Under the pieces are notes generated by a model. The model worked only from the letters and a program-made list of their open reading frames with translations. It made no database searches and was not told the origin of the DNA. A stretch of 64,000 nt of DNA from Urechidicola sp. (GTDB lineage: Bacteria; Bacteroidota; Bacteroidia; Flavobacteriales; Flavobacteriaceae): positions 1 to 64,000 of the forward strand of contig JAQRMW010000119.1 of NCBI GenBank assembly GCA_028599075.1, given 5' to 3'. Every line of letters begins with the position of its first letter. Positions within the stretch are counted from its first letter, which is position 1. The position numbers and the translations under genes were made by a program. Of the stretch, positions 1 through 10,305 are shown in pieces.

Positions 1-202
1 AGCTTTAAAATTTGTCTAAATTTCTTCTCAGAAATTCGGGAACGGAAAATATACTTGTTCTTCATTGTTTCTCAATAATTTACAAAGATATAAATTTCCC
101 TAAACTATCTTGAACCTAATATTATAAATAAGTATATTATAATTAGTGAAGAATAAACAATTTTGATATTCTTTTTGTGTTTATTTTTGAAAGGATAATT
201 AA

Positions 203-655
203 CTAATAACCAACATGTTCAACATCTAACTGCTTGCCTTCTTTTGCAGCTTTCTTATCGAGGTTTGTACCTATTGCAATTCCGAAAAACATTCCAAATA
301 CCAATCCCAAACCGTTGTATCCAAAGCCATCAAAAGGGAGTGTGACTATGGGGCCGAAAAACATTCCTATAATCATTCCTACATTTCGGTAATGGTGTTT
401 AGCAACTAATTTTAATTTGGTATCAACCAATTTTAAAATTTTTGAAATTGTTTTTTTAGTCAGTTTTATAAGCTGTTTGTCAGTCCCAACAAATAGGTTC
501 AGTGTTTTAATATCTTCATTAATCACACGAATGATTTCATCAGAGATTTCCTTTTTGTTTAAAGCAGCTATTAAATCTTGCATTTTGCTAGAAGCTTTCT
601 CATACTTTTTGTTTTGCGATAATTCTGTTCTGTTTTTTAAATTTTCTATCATCAT
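203..655 (-). CDS. Hypothetical protein with Gly-rich hydrophobic C-terminus
   Basis: A 150-aa protein I do not recognise. The first ~85 residues are Lys-rich, probably helical and soluble. Residues ~92-130 contain two Gly-rich hydrophobic stretches (MIIGMFFGPIVTLP and LGLVFGMFFGIAIG), which could form a membrane hairpin of glycine-zipper type. It starts (double Met) 7 nt after the stop of the membrane-protein gene at 663-1325, so it is probably the third gene of the ECF sigma operon that begins at 1800. A role linked to envelope stress is only an inference from this position. Confidence 0.6.
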   Translation of the reverse strand: MMIENLKNRTELSQNKKYEKASSKMQDLIAALNKKEISDEIIRVINEDIKTLNLFVGTDKQLIKLTKKTISKILKLVDTKLKLVAKHHYRNVGMIIGMFFGPIVTLPFDGFGYNGLGLVFGMFFGIAIGTNLDKKAAKEGKQLDVEHVGY

Positions 656-662
656 AATCTGT

Positions 663-1325
663 TTAGTTATTTCTTCTTAATTCTTCCATATCTGCTAAAA
701 GGGTGTCTAGTCTTTTTAAGATTCTACCATAGCCAATTTTTAAATCCCATTCTCCGATTCTACCTCCAAAATAGGCTAGTAATCCAACAATTATAATAAT
801 GGCTATAATTCCGAATAACGGAACTCCAAAAAACACTATCATATCAGGATATTTTGTGAGTAATAGGTTTACCATATTTTCTCCGGGAATATCTCCTCCA
901 ATACTCCCAAACCAAAACCCAGCTACCATCGATAAAAATACATATGGATATAAATAACGTGATAATTTAGTGTTGAAACTTGTCATCTCTTTGGTCCAAT
1001 CATCAAAAGTTTTAAGGTATTCATAGCTGTTAGCATTCTTATTTATATTGTCTAATTTCTTTTTAAATCGTATAGCAAAAAATACAAGTACACTAAATAG
1101 CAGAAAGAATGACATCCCCATATAGGGTATTTTGACAAAGGTTGCTACGGGTAATAAAATCAAAGCAAATAAAACAATAGCGATGATGTTAAATTTATAC
1201 ATTCTTCTAAACTTTTCTACAATATCTATTGATTTTTGATTGTACAAGTCATTCAGTTTTGGTGCTACTAAGGCATTGTTTTCTATAAAGCCTTCTTTCC
1301 AAATTGATTCAATTGATTTTTTCAT
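663..1325 (-). CDS. Membrane protein, second gene of ECF sigma operon
   Basis: A 220-aa protein with four likely membrane segments, near residues 46-65, 70-88, 122-142 and 163-190, separated by Lys-rich loops. The N-terminus is soluble. Its start lies inside the 3' end of the sigma factor gene (17-nt overlap), which indicates translational coupling. Small membrane proteins coded directly after ECF sigma factors often act as anti-sigma or signalling partners. No anti-sigma motif (such as a zinc HxxxCxxC) is visible here, so this role is inferred from position only. Confidence 0.65.
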   Translation of the reverse strand: MKKSIESIWKEGFIENNALVAPKLNDLYNQKSIDIVEKFRRMYKFNIIAIVLFALILLPVATFVKIPYMGMSFFLLFSVLVFFAIRFKKKLDNINKNANSYEYLKTFDDWTKEMTSFNTKLSRYLYPYVFLSMVAGFWFGSIGGDIPGENMVNLLLTKYPDMIVFFGVPLFGIIAIIIIVGLLAYFGGRIGEWDLKIGYGRILKRLDTLLADMEELRRNN

Positions 1326-1800
1326 CTAATAATTTTTTTAATCGTTCTTTAATTCTTGTAATTCTCACCGCAATATTGTTGTGGCTAGTACCTATTATTT
1401 CTCCAATTTCTTTATAGGGTTTCTCTTCTAGATACAATAAAATAACTGCCCTGTCAATTTCTGACAACTGCTTAATGGCATCGTATAATAGATTTAGAGA
1501 TTCATCTGCAAAGGCATGATTGTCTTCAGAGTTTTCTAAAAAAGAAATATCTGTTGTTCTGTGTTGTTTGTTATTGTTTTTCTTTTTGATTAAGGTCAAA
1601 CAAATATTCAACGACAGTCTGTAAATCCAAGTAGACCATTTAGATTCTCCTCTAAACTGATCTCTACTACGCCAAATTTGCAGACAAACTTCTTGATAGT
1701 AATCTTCAAAATCTTCTTGCGAATTGGTATATGCTCTACATATTTTTATGATGATGCCCGCATAAGGCAAAATGGATGCTTTATAAAAATCGCTGCTCAA
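1309..1800 (-). CDS. ECF-type RNA polymerase sigma factor
   Basis: A 163-aa sigma-70 family protein of the short ECF type. Region 2 is at residues ~10-75, with the acidic core-binding helix (QEDFEDYYQEVCLQIWRSRD) and the -10 recognition part (WSTWIYRLSLN). Region 4 is at ~105-160 with a clear helix-turn-helix (YKEIGEIIGTSHNNIAVRI) followed by a basic helix. It should direct RNA polymerase to a small stress regulon. It heads an operon with two membrane-type genes (663-1325, 203-655). The ATG at 1800 is preceded by 266 nt of noncoding DNA that could carry its promoter. Confidence 0.9.
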   Translation of the reverse strand: MSSDFYKASILPYAGIIIKICRAYTNSQEDFEDYYQEVCLQIWRSRDQFRGESKWSTWIYRLSLNICLTLIKKKNNNKQHRTTDISFLENSEDNHAFADESLNLLYDAIKQLSEIDRAVILLYLEEKPYKEIGEIIGTSHNNIAVRITRIKERLKKLLDEKIN

Positions 1801-1948
1801 ATCTGTTGTTTTCTTGATTAGTGGCTCAAGTTATAAATTATTACAGGGAGTTGAGATTTTTATTTTTTATGAAGTTAACGCTTAAATTTTAGGAGTGTTT
1901 TTTGATTTAATGATTGGCTTATATGAACGCGATACAATCTCGCACTAG

Positions 1949-2041
1949 CGGGGGTTAATTGAAGTTGAAAATAAGGTATTAAAACAAGCATTTGCAATAG
2001 CTAAATCAGGAAAACCTTATGATGAAAATTTTGTTTTTTAA
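1949..2041 (+). pseudogene. C-terminal remnant of a possible transposase, in a 266-bp noncoding gap
   Basis: Between the genes ending at 1800 and 2067, the + strand reads open from a TAG at 1946 to a TAA at 2039-2041. It translates to about 30 residues with coding-like composition (...VLKQAFAIAKSGKPYDENF...). It has no start and no partner sequence. The style resembles the C-terminal tail of an IS110-like transposase, but I am not sure. The flanking stretch around 1930-1955 (CGATACAATCTCGCACTAGC) looks like dispersed repeat DNA. Nothing else is seen in this gap. Confidence 0.3.
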
Positions 2042-2066
2042 CTCAGTTCTTTGTTGTAGGTAGTTT

Positions 2067-3155
2067 TTATTCCTTTTTATACAAATGCAAACTCAATGAA
2101 TAATTATTATATTTTTCATTCATATATAAACTTAACTTAGCTAAAACATCATCTTTTTTAAACCAAATGATTTCATATAAGTTTGAATTATGATTTGGAT
2201 GCTCATTTTTATCAACTGACATAAATTCGGATAATGTGTTCTTTAAAAACTCATACTTTTTGGTGTAATTTTTAGAAATACTTGAGTAATCCTTAGATTG
2301 CCAACCATCTACCCATCTTAATTTCCATTCGAACATTACAAGCTTTATATCCTTTTTGCGCTTTGTAAAGTAATATGCTGTATTTCTTTTAAGAAAAGGA
2401 CATTCTGTTATTTCAAAAACTAATGGTTGAGCAATCTTTCGACTATTTATGTAGCCATCCATATACCTTCCGTCCTTTTTAATCAAAAGGTTATTCAAAT
2501 ATCCCCAATTTGACTTAGTCAAAGAATTTAGTGAGTCTTCATAATTTTTAATTTGATTAATTTCAATTTTTTTCTTTGGGTTTGAAACTATATCTAAAAC
2601 AAAAGGTAATTGTTCTTTAAAAAGTTTATTTCCTTTTAATATATTAAAATCACTATAACAAGTTGTATCGATTTGAATTTCTGGAATGAATGATTCAAAT
2701 GGTACTTTTTTGAAATCTAAAATTTTTAATGAGGTAAGTTCTTCTTGCCAAATTTCAACATTGGGTAATTTACTTATATTAATTGTAGATGTTTTCTTGA
2801 AATTCCTTTTTCCACTACGCTTAATATATAGATTGTAATCTACAAGATTATCACTTCCAGTTTTAATAGTTAATAATGTAACTATTTTATTTCCAAAATA
2901 CCCAGTTGTAAAAATACCTTGAACTTGATTAAATTCAAGACTGTCATTAAGAGTTATTCTTGCCGAATCCGAATCTTTATTATTGCTATAAGGTTCTGAT
3001 TTTAAAATCCGATAATCATATCTAGTAGAATCTTTGGGTATTAATTCAAGTGTAAATTTTGTGTGAATTATTATTTCAGGTTTCTTATCTATTTTCTGAG
3101 CGTTTAAACAGTTAGCAAAAAAAATAAAAACTAAAAAGGGTAAAATAAATTTCAT
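2067..3155 (-). CDS. Secreted hypothetical protein
   Basis: A 362-aa protein with a clear Sec signal peptide at residues 1-19 (MKFILPFLVFIFFANCLNAQ; cleavage after Ala or Gln). The mature part is Lys-, Asn- and Ser-rich without membrane segments, so a periplasmic or surface location is likely. I do not recognise a domain. No T9SS sorting domain is visible at the C-terminus (which ends ...LSLHLYKKE). It stands alone between the IS-like remnant and the T9SS cluster. Confidence 0.6.
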   Translation of the reverse strand: MKFILPFLVFIFFANCLNAQKIDKKPEIIIHTKFTLELIPKDSTRYDYRILKSEPYSNNKDSDSARITLNDSLEFNQVQGIFTTGYFGNKIVTLLTIKTGSDNLVDYNLYIKRSGKRNFKKTSTINISKLPNVEIWQEELTSLKILDFKKVPFESFIPEIQIDTTCYSDFNILKGNKLFKEQLPFVLDIVSNPKKKIEINQIKNYEDSLNSLTKSNWGYLNNLLIKKDGRYMDGYINSRKIAQPLVFEITECPFLKRNTAYYFTKRKKDIKLVMFEWKLRWVDGWQSKDYSSISKNYTKKYEFLKNTLSEFMSVDKNEHPNHNSNLYEIIWFKKDDVLAKLSLYMNEKYNNYSLSLHLYKKE

Positions 3156-3286
3156 AAATATTCTTTTGTGTAAATGACCTTCAATATTTAGGATATAAAT
3201 AGTTTCAATTAGTTACATCCAACGATAAGCGAATCTCGTGTATTTTTAAGAAAAAGTCAAGTATATAAGCTTATAATTTTAGAAAA

Positions 3287-5056
3287 TTATCGACTCACAT
3301 ACACTCGGTCTTGTATGGGTTTATAGCCTTCGTCATTTAAGTGTAAGACATAATAGTAAATACCAACAGGTACCAACTCTTTGTTATTTTTAAGGCGACC
3401 ATTCCATTTTAAAGTTTGTTGGTTACCTTCATAAACTAAAGCACCCCAACGGTTATAGATTTCTAATTTAAAGTTGACAAAAATATCATAGAGTCCAACA
3501 ATATTAAATTCTTCATTAATACCATCTCCGTTTGGAGAAAACCCATCTGGAATTGTTGGAGGGCAATTATAAACAGCTATTAAAAAAGTAGTATTAGAAA
3601 AACAACTTGTTAAGGTGTTTGTAGCTTTTACATAAATAGTTTGCGGATTGGCAATACTTTGATATTCAAACGCCGGATTAATCTCAGCAGTATCATTTAA
3701 AAAGTCTTCTTCTGATGGATAAAAAGAAAATTCTGTATCGCTATCAGAATTATCAATAAGTTCATCATAAATTTGACCAAAATCAAAAAGCCCAGTTTCA
3801 AAACCGATGTTGCATTCTAGCAAATTTTCTGGTTGTTGTACAGTAGGAGGTAAGGGGTAATCAATTTCTAATTCATATGTATTATTATCAGACCTAATTT
3901 CTAAAACAGGATTCAGTTCATTTACAACAGCAGTTAATGTAAAACTTTGTAGCTCAGACTCAGGGATTAAAAGTTGCATTTCAAAACTTTCAGAACCGTT
4001 AATAGGGATATCAGCAGTTGTATATGTTGTTCCAATCAATTGCTGATTTGCGTATAGCGTTATAGATGTATTGGCAGGTAAAAAGTTAGTGCTGTTGTTA
4101 TTGTAAACTGTTAAGTTTATTAAAGTTTCTAATTCGTTACAAGCAGCAATTTCAAAATTATCAATGCTGATAGTTGCATCTGGTAACTGGCTATTTAGTT
4201 TGGTAATAACCGTATTAATCATGACAAAATCTTGACCAGAAGTCAACTGTATTGTCGCTTCTGTATCTCCAATGGCAATATTGTCTTGAATGTTATACGC
4301 ATCAATATCCATATTATAAAGAGTACTCTCTCCTGTAAAACTATTTGTGCCGTTAAAAGCATTGTCAGTTGGGTTTAGTGGTGGATTCCCGATAAGGTTT
4401 CCATTTACAAACAGCGATTCATTTACGCGTAAAGCAGCATCGCCTTCCCAGGCAATAAAACCTATTTTAGCATCATTGTTGTCAATTACATCAATATTGT
4501 TTAGTGCTATTGTAAGTGCAGTTGGTACATGCTCTAAGCCATCATATATATTGATTTGATTTAGAGGTAAAGTATCATTTTCATAAACAACTAAAATTGC
4601 CCAACCACCAAAATTTGTTCCGTTAGGGCAGTAGGTAGCAATCACATCATTTAAATCGAATTCTGAAAGTGTGTAGCTTGTATTTCCTTCTGATATGATT
4701 TGTTCGGTAACATCATAAAATGCACTAAAGAAGGGTAAGGCATCTGTAAGTGAATCAGAAAAAGTGCGTTGGGCTGTAATATCAATATCATTTAGTTTTA
4801 CATCAAATTCTCCTGTTCCAGAACCAGCCCAATACAGATAAGCCGCAATGATTGTGTCATCAGGATTTAAATTTAATGTGGCAGATGAACTTGTATTGAT
4901 AGCACAATTGGCGAAGAGCCCGTTCTCTTCAATATTCATTGTATTACCAATCATGGTAAAATCTATGTGGCCTCCAAACTGTTGGTATAATGAGACTTCT
5001 TGCGCAAAAAAATGTAAGTTAAAAAATAGGGTAAGATAGAGCAGTGTTTTTTTCAT
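3287..5056 (-). CDS. T9SS type B sorting domain surface protein (589 aa)
   Basis: Residues 1-19 are a Sec signal peptide (MKKTLLYLTLFFNLHFFAQ). The N-terminal half (~25-290) reads as a beta-sandwich adhesin-like region of the type found in flavobacterial gliding proteins. A CARDB-like segment lies near 295-400. The last ~85 residues are the gliding-motility/T9SS type B C-terminal domain: FSPNGDGINEEFNI, then LEIYNRWGALVYEG, then WNGR, G-YYYVL and a terminal VYVSR. Such proteins pass the outer membrane through the type IX system. It is the last gene of the cluster. Its ATG overlaps the stop of the gene at 5056-7482 (TGATGA), so translation is coupled. Confidence 0.88.
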   Translation of the reverse strand: MKKTLLYLTLFFNLHFFAQEVSLYQQFGGHIDFTMIGNTMNIEENGLFANCAINTSSSATLNLNPDDTIIAAYLYWAGSGTGEFDVKLNDIDITAQRTFSDSLTDALPFFSAFYDVTEQIISEGNTSYTLSEFDLNDVIATYCPNGTNFGGWAILVVYENDTLPLNQINIYDGLEHVPTALTIALNNIDVIDNNDAKIGFIAWEGDAALRVNESLFVNGNLIGNPPLNPTDNAFNGTNSFTGESTLYNMDIDAYNIQDNIAIGDTEATIQLTSGQDFVMINTVITKLNSQLPDATISIDNFEIAACNELETLINLTVYNNNSTNFLPANTSITLYANQQLIGTTYTTADIPINGSESFEMQLLIPESELQSFTLTAVVNELNPVLEIRSDNNTYELEIDYPLPPTVQQPENLLECNIGFETGLFDFGQIYDELIDNSDSDTEFSFYPSEEDFLNDTAEINPAFEYQSIANPQTIYVKATNTLTSCFSNTTFLIAVYNCPPTIPDGFSPNGDGINEEFNIVGLYDIFVNFKLEIYNRWGALVYEGNQQTLKWNGRLKNNKELVPVGIYYYVLHLNDEGYKPIQDRVYVSR

Positions 5057-7482
5057 CAGCGTCTTATCAAACTAAAATGCCCCCTTTGTTCGCGTATGTT
5101 TCCGTTGCTATCAACCAATGTTGCCGTGAACCAATAATCGGTTTCAGGTAATTTCTTATTGTTGTAGAATCCGTCCCAACCATCACTTTGAGGTAAAATA
5201 TTCGCAACCATTTTTCCGAAGCGATCAAAAATTCGAATGGTAGAAGAAGTGTAGAAATTTCTGTTCACTCCTAAAATATGCCAAGTATCGTTATAGCCAT
5301 CATCATTTGGGGTAAAGAATTTTGGAAAGCCAATAATAGGGACTTCCAAAGTAAAATCATCACAACCATAAATATCTCTGATAAAAATTGTACGTACTCC
5401 AGGAATTACATTTTCAAAAACGGGACTATTTTGGTAATCTCCAATTCCGCCTTCTGTATCATCTAAGGCAAATTCATAATCATCTAAATTAAAACTTGGA
5501 TCTTGTGGGCTTATGGTGATGGTATTGTTATCAGTTAAATCTTCAATAAAAATATCATCAATTGTTAAAAGGCCAATTTCAAATTTTTCTACAAATACAG
5601 GAGTTATAGTTTGGCAATTGTTAAAAGGGTCGGTTGCAGTAAGTGTAATTGTAAGTCCTCCATCAGGAATAAAATCTAATGTAAGTATATCTAATGTTTC
5701 TGTGTTAGATAAAACACTAGCATCATCTAAAGTCCAAACATAATCATAAACCCCAGCTGGATTTTTTACTGAAATAGCATCGGGTAAATTATTAGAGCAC
5801 ACTATTTTTCCATCAACCAATTCATAGATTGGTACGTTGTTTACAATTAAATTAAATTCAACTGTATCAAAGCAAGTATCATTGTCGATGTTAAAAACCT
5901 TAGCATAGATAAGCTGTGCATTTGCTATGTTATTTTCGTAAGGATTATTTTTATCAATAGGAATTGTAAATGCGATATCTTCGTAATATTGCACATCAAA
6001 CTGATTGATATCCAAAGCACCCAATATTTCGGTATCTTTATCTGTTAATAGTAAAGATTGGATGATGCCATTCTCTACATCATCATCTTCATCGTCATCA
6101 CACATTATTAAATCTGTTGGAATCGTTGCTACAGGTGTTTCAGAAATAATCACATTAGTAATAGTAATTGCAGATTCTCCTAAAAAGTTGGTAGATTCAA
6201 CTTCAACAGCATAGGTTCCTGGTGCCGTAAATATATATGTTGGACTTTGAAGGGTAGAAGTATTGTTTGCACCAGAGGCAGGGTCGTCAAAATTCCAGAT
6301 TTGACTCACTTCGGGGTTTACAATATTGAACTGAGTATTTTCTCCATAACACAAATTTTCACTTGTAACTTCTTTCCAAAAATAGGACTGAATGAACGGA
6401 GGGAGTCCAAGTTTTGAACGTCTATCATTTAATGAAATTCCGATATCTTGATAATTACAGCCAGTTCCTAAAACATTAGGGTCATTAATTACACTTAAAT
6501 ACGAATAAAACTCTCTAGCAATATATATTTTACCGTTTGGGGCAATTTGTAAGGCACCAATACCAGCAACATTATTCATTATTTCTAATTTAGAATTGAT
6601 AATGTCAGTTGGTGTTGCTAATTCTAAATTATATTGATATAAAGAACCTCCAAAATCTGTTACAAATAATAGCTTGCTGTCTAATGAGAATTCGACACCA
6701 TATACATTTGCTGTTGCACCATTAAAACCAGATAGAGTTATTAGGTTTGAAAGAGTTCCTGTTAAATCATCAAAGTCAAATAATTGAACCTCTCTGTTGT
6801 CGTAACTGTTTGCTATAGCAACTTTACGACCGTTAGGAGAAAACTTCATTGCACCAACAGTGTTAAATGTATTCCCTGTAATTGTAGTACCAATATTTGA
6901 TATTTGAGGAGAACTAACACCAGAACTAGAAACTCTATATGCCGCAAATTCTTGGCTATTAAATTTATGTGATAGCACCCACCAATCTGTATCGTTTTGA
7001 TGTTTTACAGCTGTAATTTTTTCGGTAGTAGGCGTGTGAAGTTGATTGTTTTTGCTTGATGTTACACCACCTTGTCCTCCATCTAATAGCATATTAACTT
7101 CAGAATATTGAAGTCCATTGCCTCCACCTAAATCATCAACGGTAAAAATATAATAGATGTCAGGGTTTTCAGGTTTTGGAATAATAATAGCAGAATTTGT
7201 GCTAGAAATATCGCCGTTTAAATCTTCGCCATTCAGCATGATGTCGTGGTTTTTATTCCAAACAGTACTACCATCTGTATAAAATAGTAAATCACCTTCA
7301 TAACTAGAAATTGCAGCACAGCCTTCATTGGTTGTTAGCAAACCATCAGATAAAGCAACAGGGCTCCCTGAATTAAAATCGAGACCAGCTAAGTCGCCAA
7401 AATACCAAAAGGCAGTTTGTTTTTGAGCAAAAGATTGAATGCTCATTGTAATTAAAAATATGATTAATAAACCTTTTTTCAT
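5056..7482 (-). CDS. T9SS type B sorting domain protein with propeller-like N-terminus and PKD domain (808 aa)
   Basis: A signal peptide lies at 1-20 (MKKGLLIIFLITMSIQSFAQ). Residues ~22-370 resemble the two next paralogues (WYFG..AGLDFNSG, then LLFYTDGSTVWNKNHDIM) and have WD/propeller-like repeats. A PKD-like domain is at ~380-440 (IWNFDDPASG, SPTYIFTAPGTYAVEVEST). The C-terminus carries the type B sorting domain (FFTPNDDGYNDTWHI, IRIFDRFGKMVA, WDGFYNNK, DYWF, FSLIRR). Likely a secreted cell-surface protein. It lies 3 nt downstream of the gene at 7486-10305 and overlaps the next gene, so it is inside an operon. Confidence 0.88.
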   Translation of the reverse strand: MKKGLLIIFLITMSIQSFAQKQTAFWYFGDLAGLDFNSGSPVALSDGLLTTNEGCAAISSYEGDLLFYTDGSTVWNKNHDIMLNGEDLNGDISSTNSAIIIPKPENPDIYYIFTVDDLGGGNGLQYSEVNMLLDGGQGGVTSSKNNQLHTPTTEKITAVKHQNDTDWWVLSHKFNSQEFAAYRVSSSGVSSPQISNIGTTITGNTFNTVGAMKFSPNGRKVAIANSYDNREVQLFDFDDLTGTLSNLITLSGFNGATANVYGVEFSLDSKLLFVTDFGGSLYQYNLELATPTDIINSKLEIMNNVAGIGALQIAPNGKIYIAREFYSYLSVINDPNVLGTGCNYQDIGISLNDRRSKLGLPPFIQSYFWKEVTSENLCYGENTQFNIVNPEVSQIWNFDDPASGANNTSTLQSPTYIFTAPGTYAVEVESTNFLGESAITITNVIISETPVATIPTDLIMCDDDEDDDVENGIIQSLLLTDKDTEILGALDINQFDVQYYEDIAFTIPIDKNNPYENNIANAQLIYAKVFNIDNDTCFDTVEFNLIVNNVPIYELVDGKIVCSNNLPDAISVKNPAGVYDYVWTLDDASVLSNTETLDILTLDFIPDGGLTITLTATDPFNNCQTITPVFVEKFEIGLLTIDDIFIEDLTDNNTITISPQDPSFNLDDYEFALDDTEGGIGDYQNSPVFENVIPGVRTIFIRDIYGCDDFTLEVPIIGFPKFFTPNDDGYNDTWHILGVNRNFYTSSTIRIFDRFGKMVANILPQSDGWDGFYNNKKLPETDYWFTATLVDSNGNIREQRGHFSLIRR

Positions 7483-7485
7483 ATA

Positions 7486-10305
7486 CTATTCTAAAATTCT
7501 ACGGACTAAACTAAAATGTCCTTGCCTTTTTCTAATACTCCCATCGTTCTCAACAATTTCTGCCTTAAACCAATAATCTGTTTCAGGTAATTCATCTCCG
7601 TTATAAATGCCATCCCAACCATTTTCAAATGGTTTTATGACTGCCATTATTTTACCATAGCGGTCATATATTTCAACGGTTGATTCTGTATAAAAATTGC
7701 GATTTACCCCTTTTACTGTCCATGTGTCATTCCAACCATCATTGTTTGGTGTGAAGAATTTTGGGAATCCAATTACTGAAACTTCAAGCGCTGTTACACC
7801 ACATCCGTTTTTATCTTTTACAAAGATAACATGAATTCCGATTTCTACATTATCAAAGAAGGGTTCGTCTTGATATTCTCCAAAGGCATAATCCAACGCA
7901 AATTCATAATCACCAATTCCTAAGTTTCCAGGCGAATTATTTATTGTGATTGTATTATTTGTTGCATCATCTGTAATTGAAACATCCTCTAATGTAATTG
8001 TTGCTACATCAGATTCTCTAACATTCACAATTTTTTCAAACGAAGGACATCCCAAATTAGAGAATGCCGTTACAGTATAAACTCCACCCGATGTTACAGT
8101 AGCAGTTATATTGGTGCTAAAGATAAATCCGCTTTCGTTTTTCCACTGATAAGTATAGTTGTCTACCGGGTTTAAAGCTTCTAATATCAAGATAGGGTTC
8201 AAATTGATACATAAACTTAGATCTGATTCTACATCAAAATCGGGTCTAGGGTTTACTCGTAAAATTACAAAAGGACCTATACCAAAGCAAGCACCATCAT
8301 CGTCATTTTCGACTCTTACATAAATCACTTCTAAAAAAGGAGTAGTACTCATATATTCATTTGAAATATCAATTTCATTCAATTCTAATTGTGCATCAGA
8401 AAGAGAATTGTAATAGTGTACACTTAAATTTTGACCAACTGGAAATTGTGCTAATAAATTTGCTGAAGCTGAAGATAAATCGAATAAATGCAATCCATCT
8501 ATAGTATCATCGTCATCACAAGTTGTCATTTGTTCACCAGTATAGCTTGGAGGAAATGTAGTAGTTGAAACCATTAAGTCTACCGTAGTTACACTATGGC
8601 AACCATTGGGGTTTTCTATGCGAGCATAGATTGTTGCTGCTGTTGCATTGTTATAAGGTACAGGATCTAAGGGATTCATACCTGTACCTGCTTCTAAATA
8701 GGATAAATAATAAGTGACTGTTAACTCCGAGTCTCCATTTGTTAAATAGGTAGAAATCTCGTCTAAATTAAAATCTGTAAATCCATCTGCAATACCATCC
8801 ACATCGCAATTGTTGAATTGGATAGAGGGAGGTAAAGCTAAAGGGTCGTAAACGTCAATAATGAACTCACCAATTAATAAACTGCTATTTCCGCATAGGT
8901 CAATATGTGTAACCTCTAATGTATATTCTCCGTTAAGTGCTGATGTTGCATTTGTAAATGAGAGTACTGGATCCGTTGAAAACGGAAATCTTGCACCATT
9001 GAAAAACCATTCATAGGTAGCTGTGCCTCCTAAAACTTCAGAAAAAATATCGAAATCTTCTCCATCACATAAATAAACAGTTTGACCATTGACAACTTGT
9101 GTATCCCCATTTTGACTTTCTCCAATAATTTGAACTTGTGAGAAAATGGAAGCAATAAAAGGAGGTAACCCTTGGGTTGATAGGTTACCTAATAAACCAA
9201 CAGAGGCATGTGAGTAATCACAAGCAGCCCCGGTTATTTCAGGATTATTTATAACCCCCAAAAGAGGTAAGCCCTCAGTATATTCATATGCTAAAGAACG
9301 ATATATTCTTCTATCTGGCCCTAATTGCAATGCTCCTCTAAATAATGTGCTCTCATGAATAATTGTTATTGAACTATTGATTGTATTGGCATTGTTTGAT
9401 GAAATATCAAATTGAAACAGGGTAGAGAAATGTTGTAAAGGTGGTTGTTCTTCTGGAGGACCATCTAATAATGAATTGAAAGCATCATTAGATGCTACAA
9501 CATAGAACATTTTACTATTGGCCGAAAATTCAACCCCATATGGTCTATCACCTTCTGTAATTAAAGGCAAACTTATTTGGTTAGAAACTTTACCAGTACT
9601 ATCATTAAAGTCGTACAATAGAAAACCATCTTCCATTTGATGTGCTAAAGCTAATTTAGTGCCGTCAGGAGATAGTTTTAAATATCCTCTTCTGTCTGTT
9701 GCATTAAATGCTGATGAAGATGTTACTGGAGTTTCATCAACACCATCTTCGGTAACTTTATATGCATAAAAATCTGGAAAAACATATGATACCACCCAAA
9801 ATGTTCCAGTTTCTGCTCCTTTCACTGCAGCTACTTTTTCTGACCAATCACTAAAACGCCCATTTGATAAATCGATGGGGCCCTCTATAATATCTCCCAT
9901 GCCTGCATCTTCGTCCATATCTAAGGTATAATAATTAAAACCTTCATCGCCAGAATTATCATCTACAGTAAAAATATAGTAGATGTTTGTACTTCCTGGT
10001 TTTGGAATAATCATAGCAGACTGTGAGCTAGAAGGATCTCCTAAAAGATCTGTTCCATTTGGCATTATATCATGGTTTCTATTCCAAACAGTGCTGCCAT
10101 CAGAATAGAACAAAAGACTCCCTGAGGCATCAGAAAAAGAAGAGCATCCTTCAATTGTATTTAATTCACCATCGGTTATTGCAAAAGGGTCACAGTTATT
10201 AAAATCTAATCCAGCATTTTCTCCAAAATACCAAATATTAGCTTCTCCTTGCCCAAACATGCAAAAAGTATAAAGAATGGCTAATATGTTAGTAATATAT
10301 TTCAC
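7486..10305 (-). CDS. T9SS type B sorting domain protein, paralogue (939 aa)
   Basis: A signal peptide is present at 1-19 (MKYITNILAILYTFCMFGQ). The N-terminal ~390 residues are clearly paralogous to the neighbours (ANIWYFGENAGLDFNN, GSLLFYSDGSTVWNRNHDIM, YYIFTVDD). An Ig-like domain follows at ~400-480. After it come two ~110-aa repeats with a (C)DxDG..DGF.DF start. The type B sorting domain is C-terminal (FFTPNNDGWNDTWTV, VEIYDRYGKI, WDGIYNG, DYWFKAE, FSLVRR). Many acidic and Asn residues suggest calcium-binding beta domains. A 199-bp gap separates it from the larger paralogue upstream. Confidence 0.88.
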   Translation of the reverse strand: MKYITNILAILYTFCMFGQGEANIWYFGENAGLDFNNCDPFAITDGELNTIEGCSSFSDASGSLLFYSDGSTVWNRNHDIMPNGTDLLGDPSSSQSAMIIPKPGSTNIYYIFTVDDNSGDEGFNYYTLDMDEDAGMGDIIEGPIDLSNGRFSDWSEKVAAVKGAETGTFWVVSYVFPDFYAYKVTEDGVDETPVTSSSAFNATDRRGYLKLSPDGTKLALAHQMEDGFLLYDFNDSTGKVSNQISLPLITEGDRPYGVEFSANSKMFYVVASNDAFNSLLDGPPEEQPPLQHFSTLFQFDISSNNANTINSSITIIHESTLFRGALQLGPDRRIYRSLAYEYTEGLPLLGVINNPEITGAACDYSHASVGLLGNLSTQGLPPFIASIFSQVQIIGESQNGDTQVVNGQTVYLCDGEDFDIFSEVLGGTATYEWFFNGARFPFSTDPVLSFTNATSALNGEYTLEVTHIDLCGNSSLLIGEFIIDVYDPLALPPSIQFNNCDVDGIADGFTDFNLDEISTYLTNGDSELTVTYYLSYLEAGTGMNPLDPVPYNNATAATIYARIENPNGCHSVTTVDLMVSTTTFPPSYTGEQMTTCDDDDTIDGLHLFDLSSASANLLAQFPVGQNLSVHYYNSLSDAQLELNEIDISNEYMSTTPFLEVIYVRVENDDDGACFGIGPFVILRVNPRPDFDVESDLSLCINLNPILILEALNPVDNYTYQWKNESGFIFSTNITATVTSGGVYTVTAFSNLGCPSFEKIVNVRESDVATITLEDVSITDDATNNTITINNSPGNLGIGDYEFALDYAFGEYQDEPFFDNVEIGIHVIFVKDKNGCGVTALEVSVIGFPKFFTPNNDGWNDTWTVKGVNRNFYTESTVEIYDRYGKIMAVIKPFENGWDGIYNGDELPETDYWFKAEIVENDGSIRKRQGHFSLVRRILE

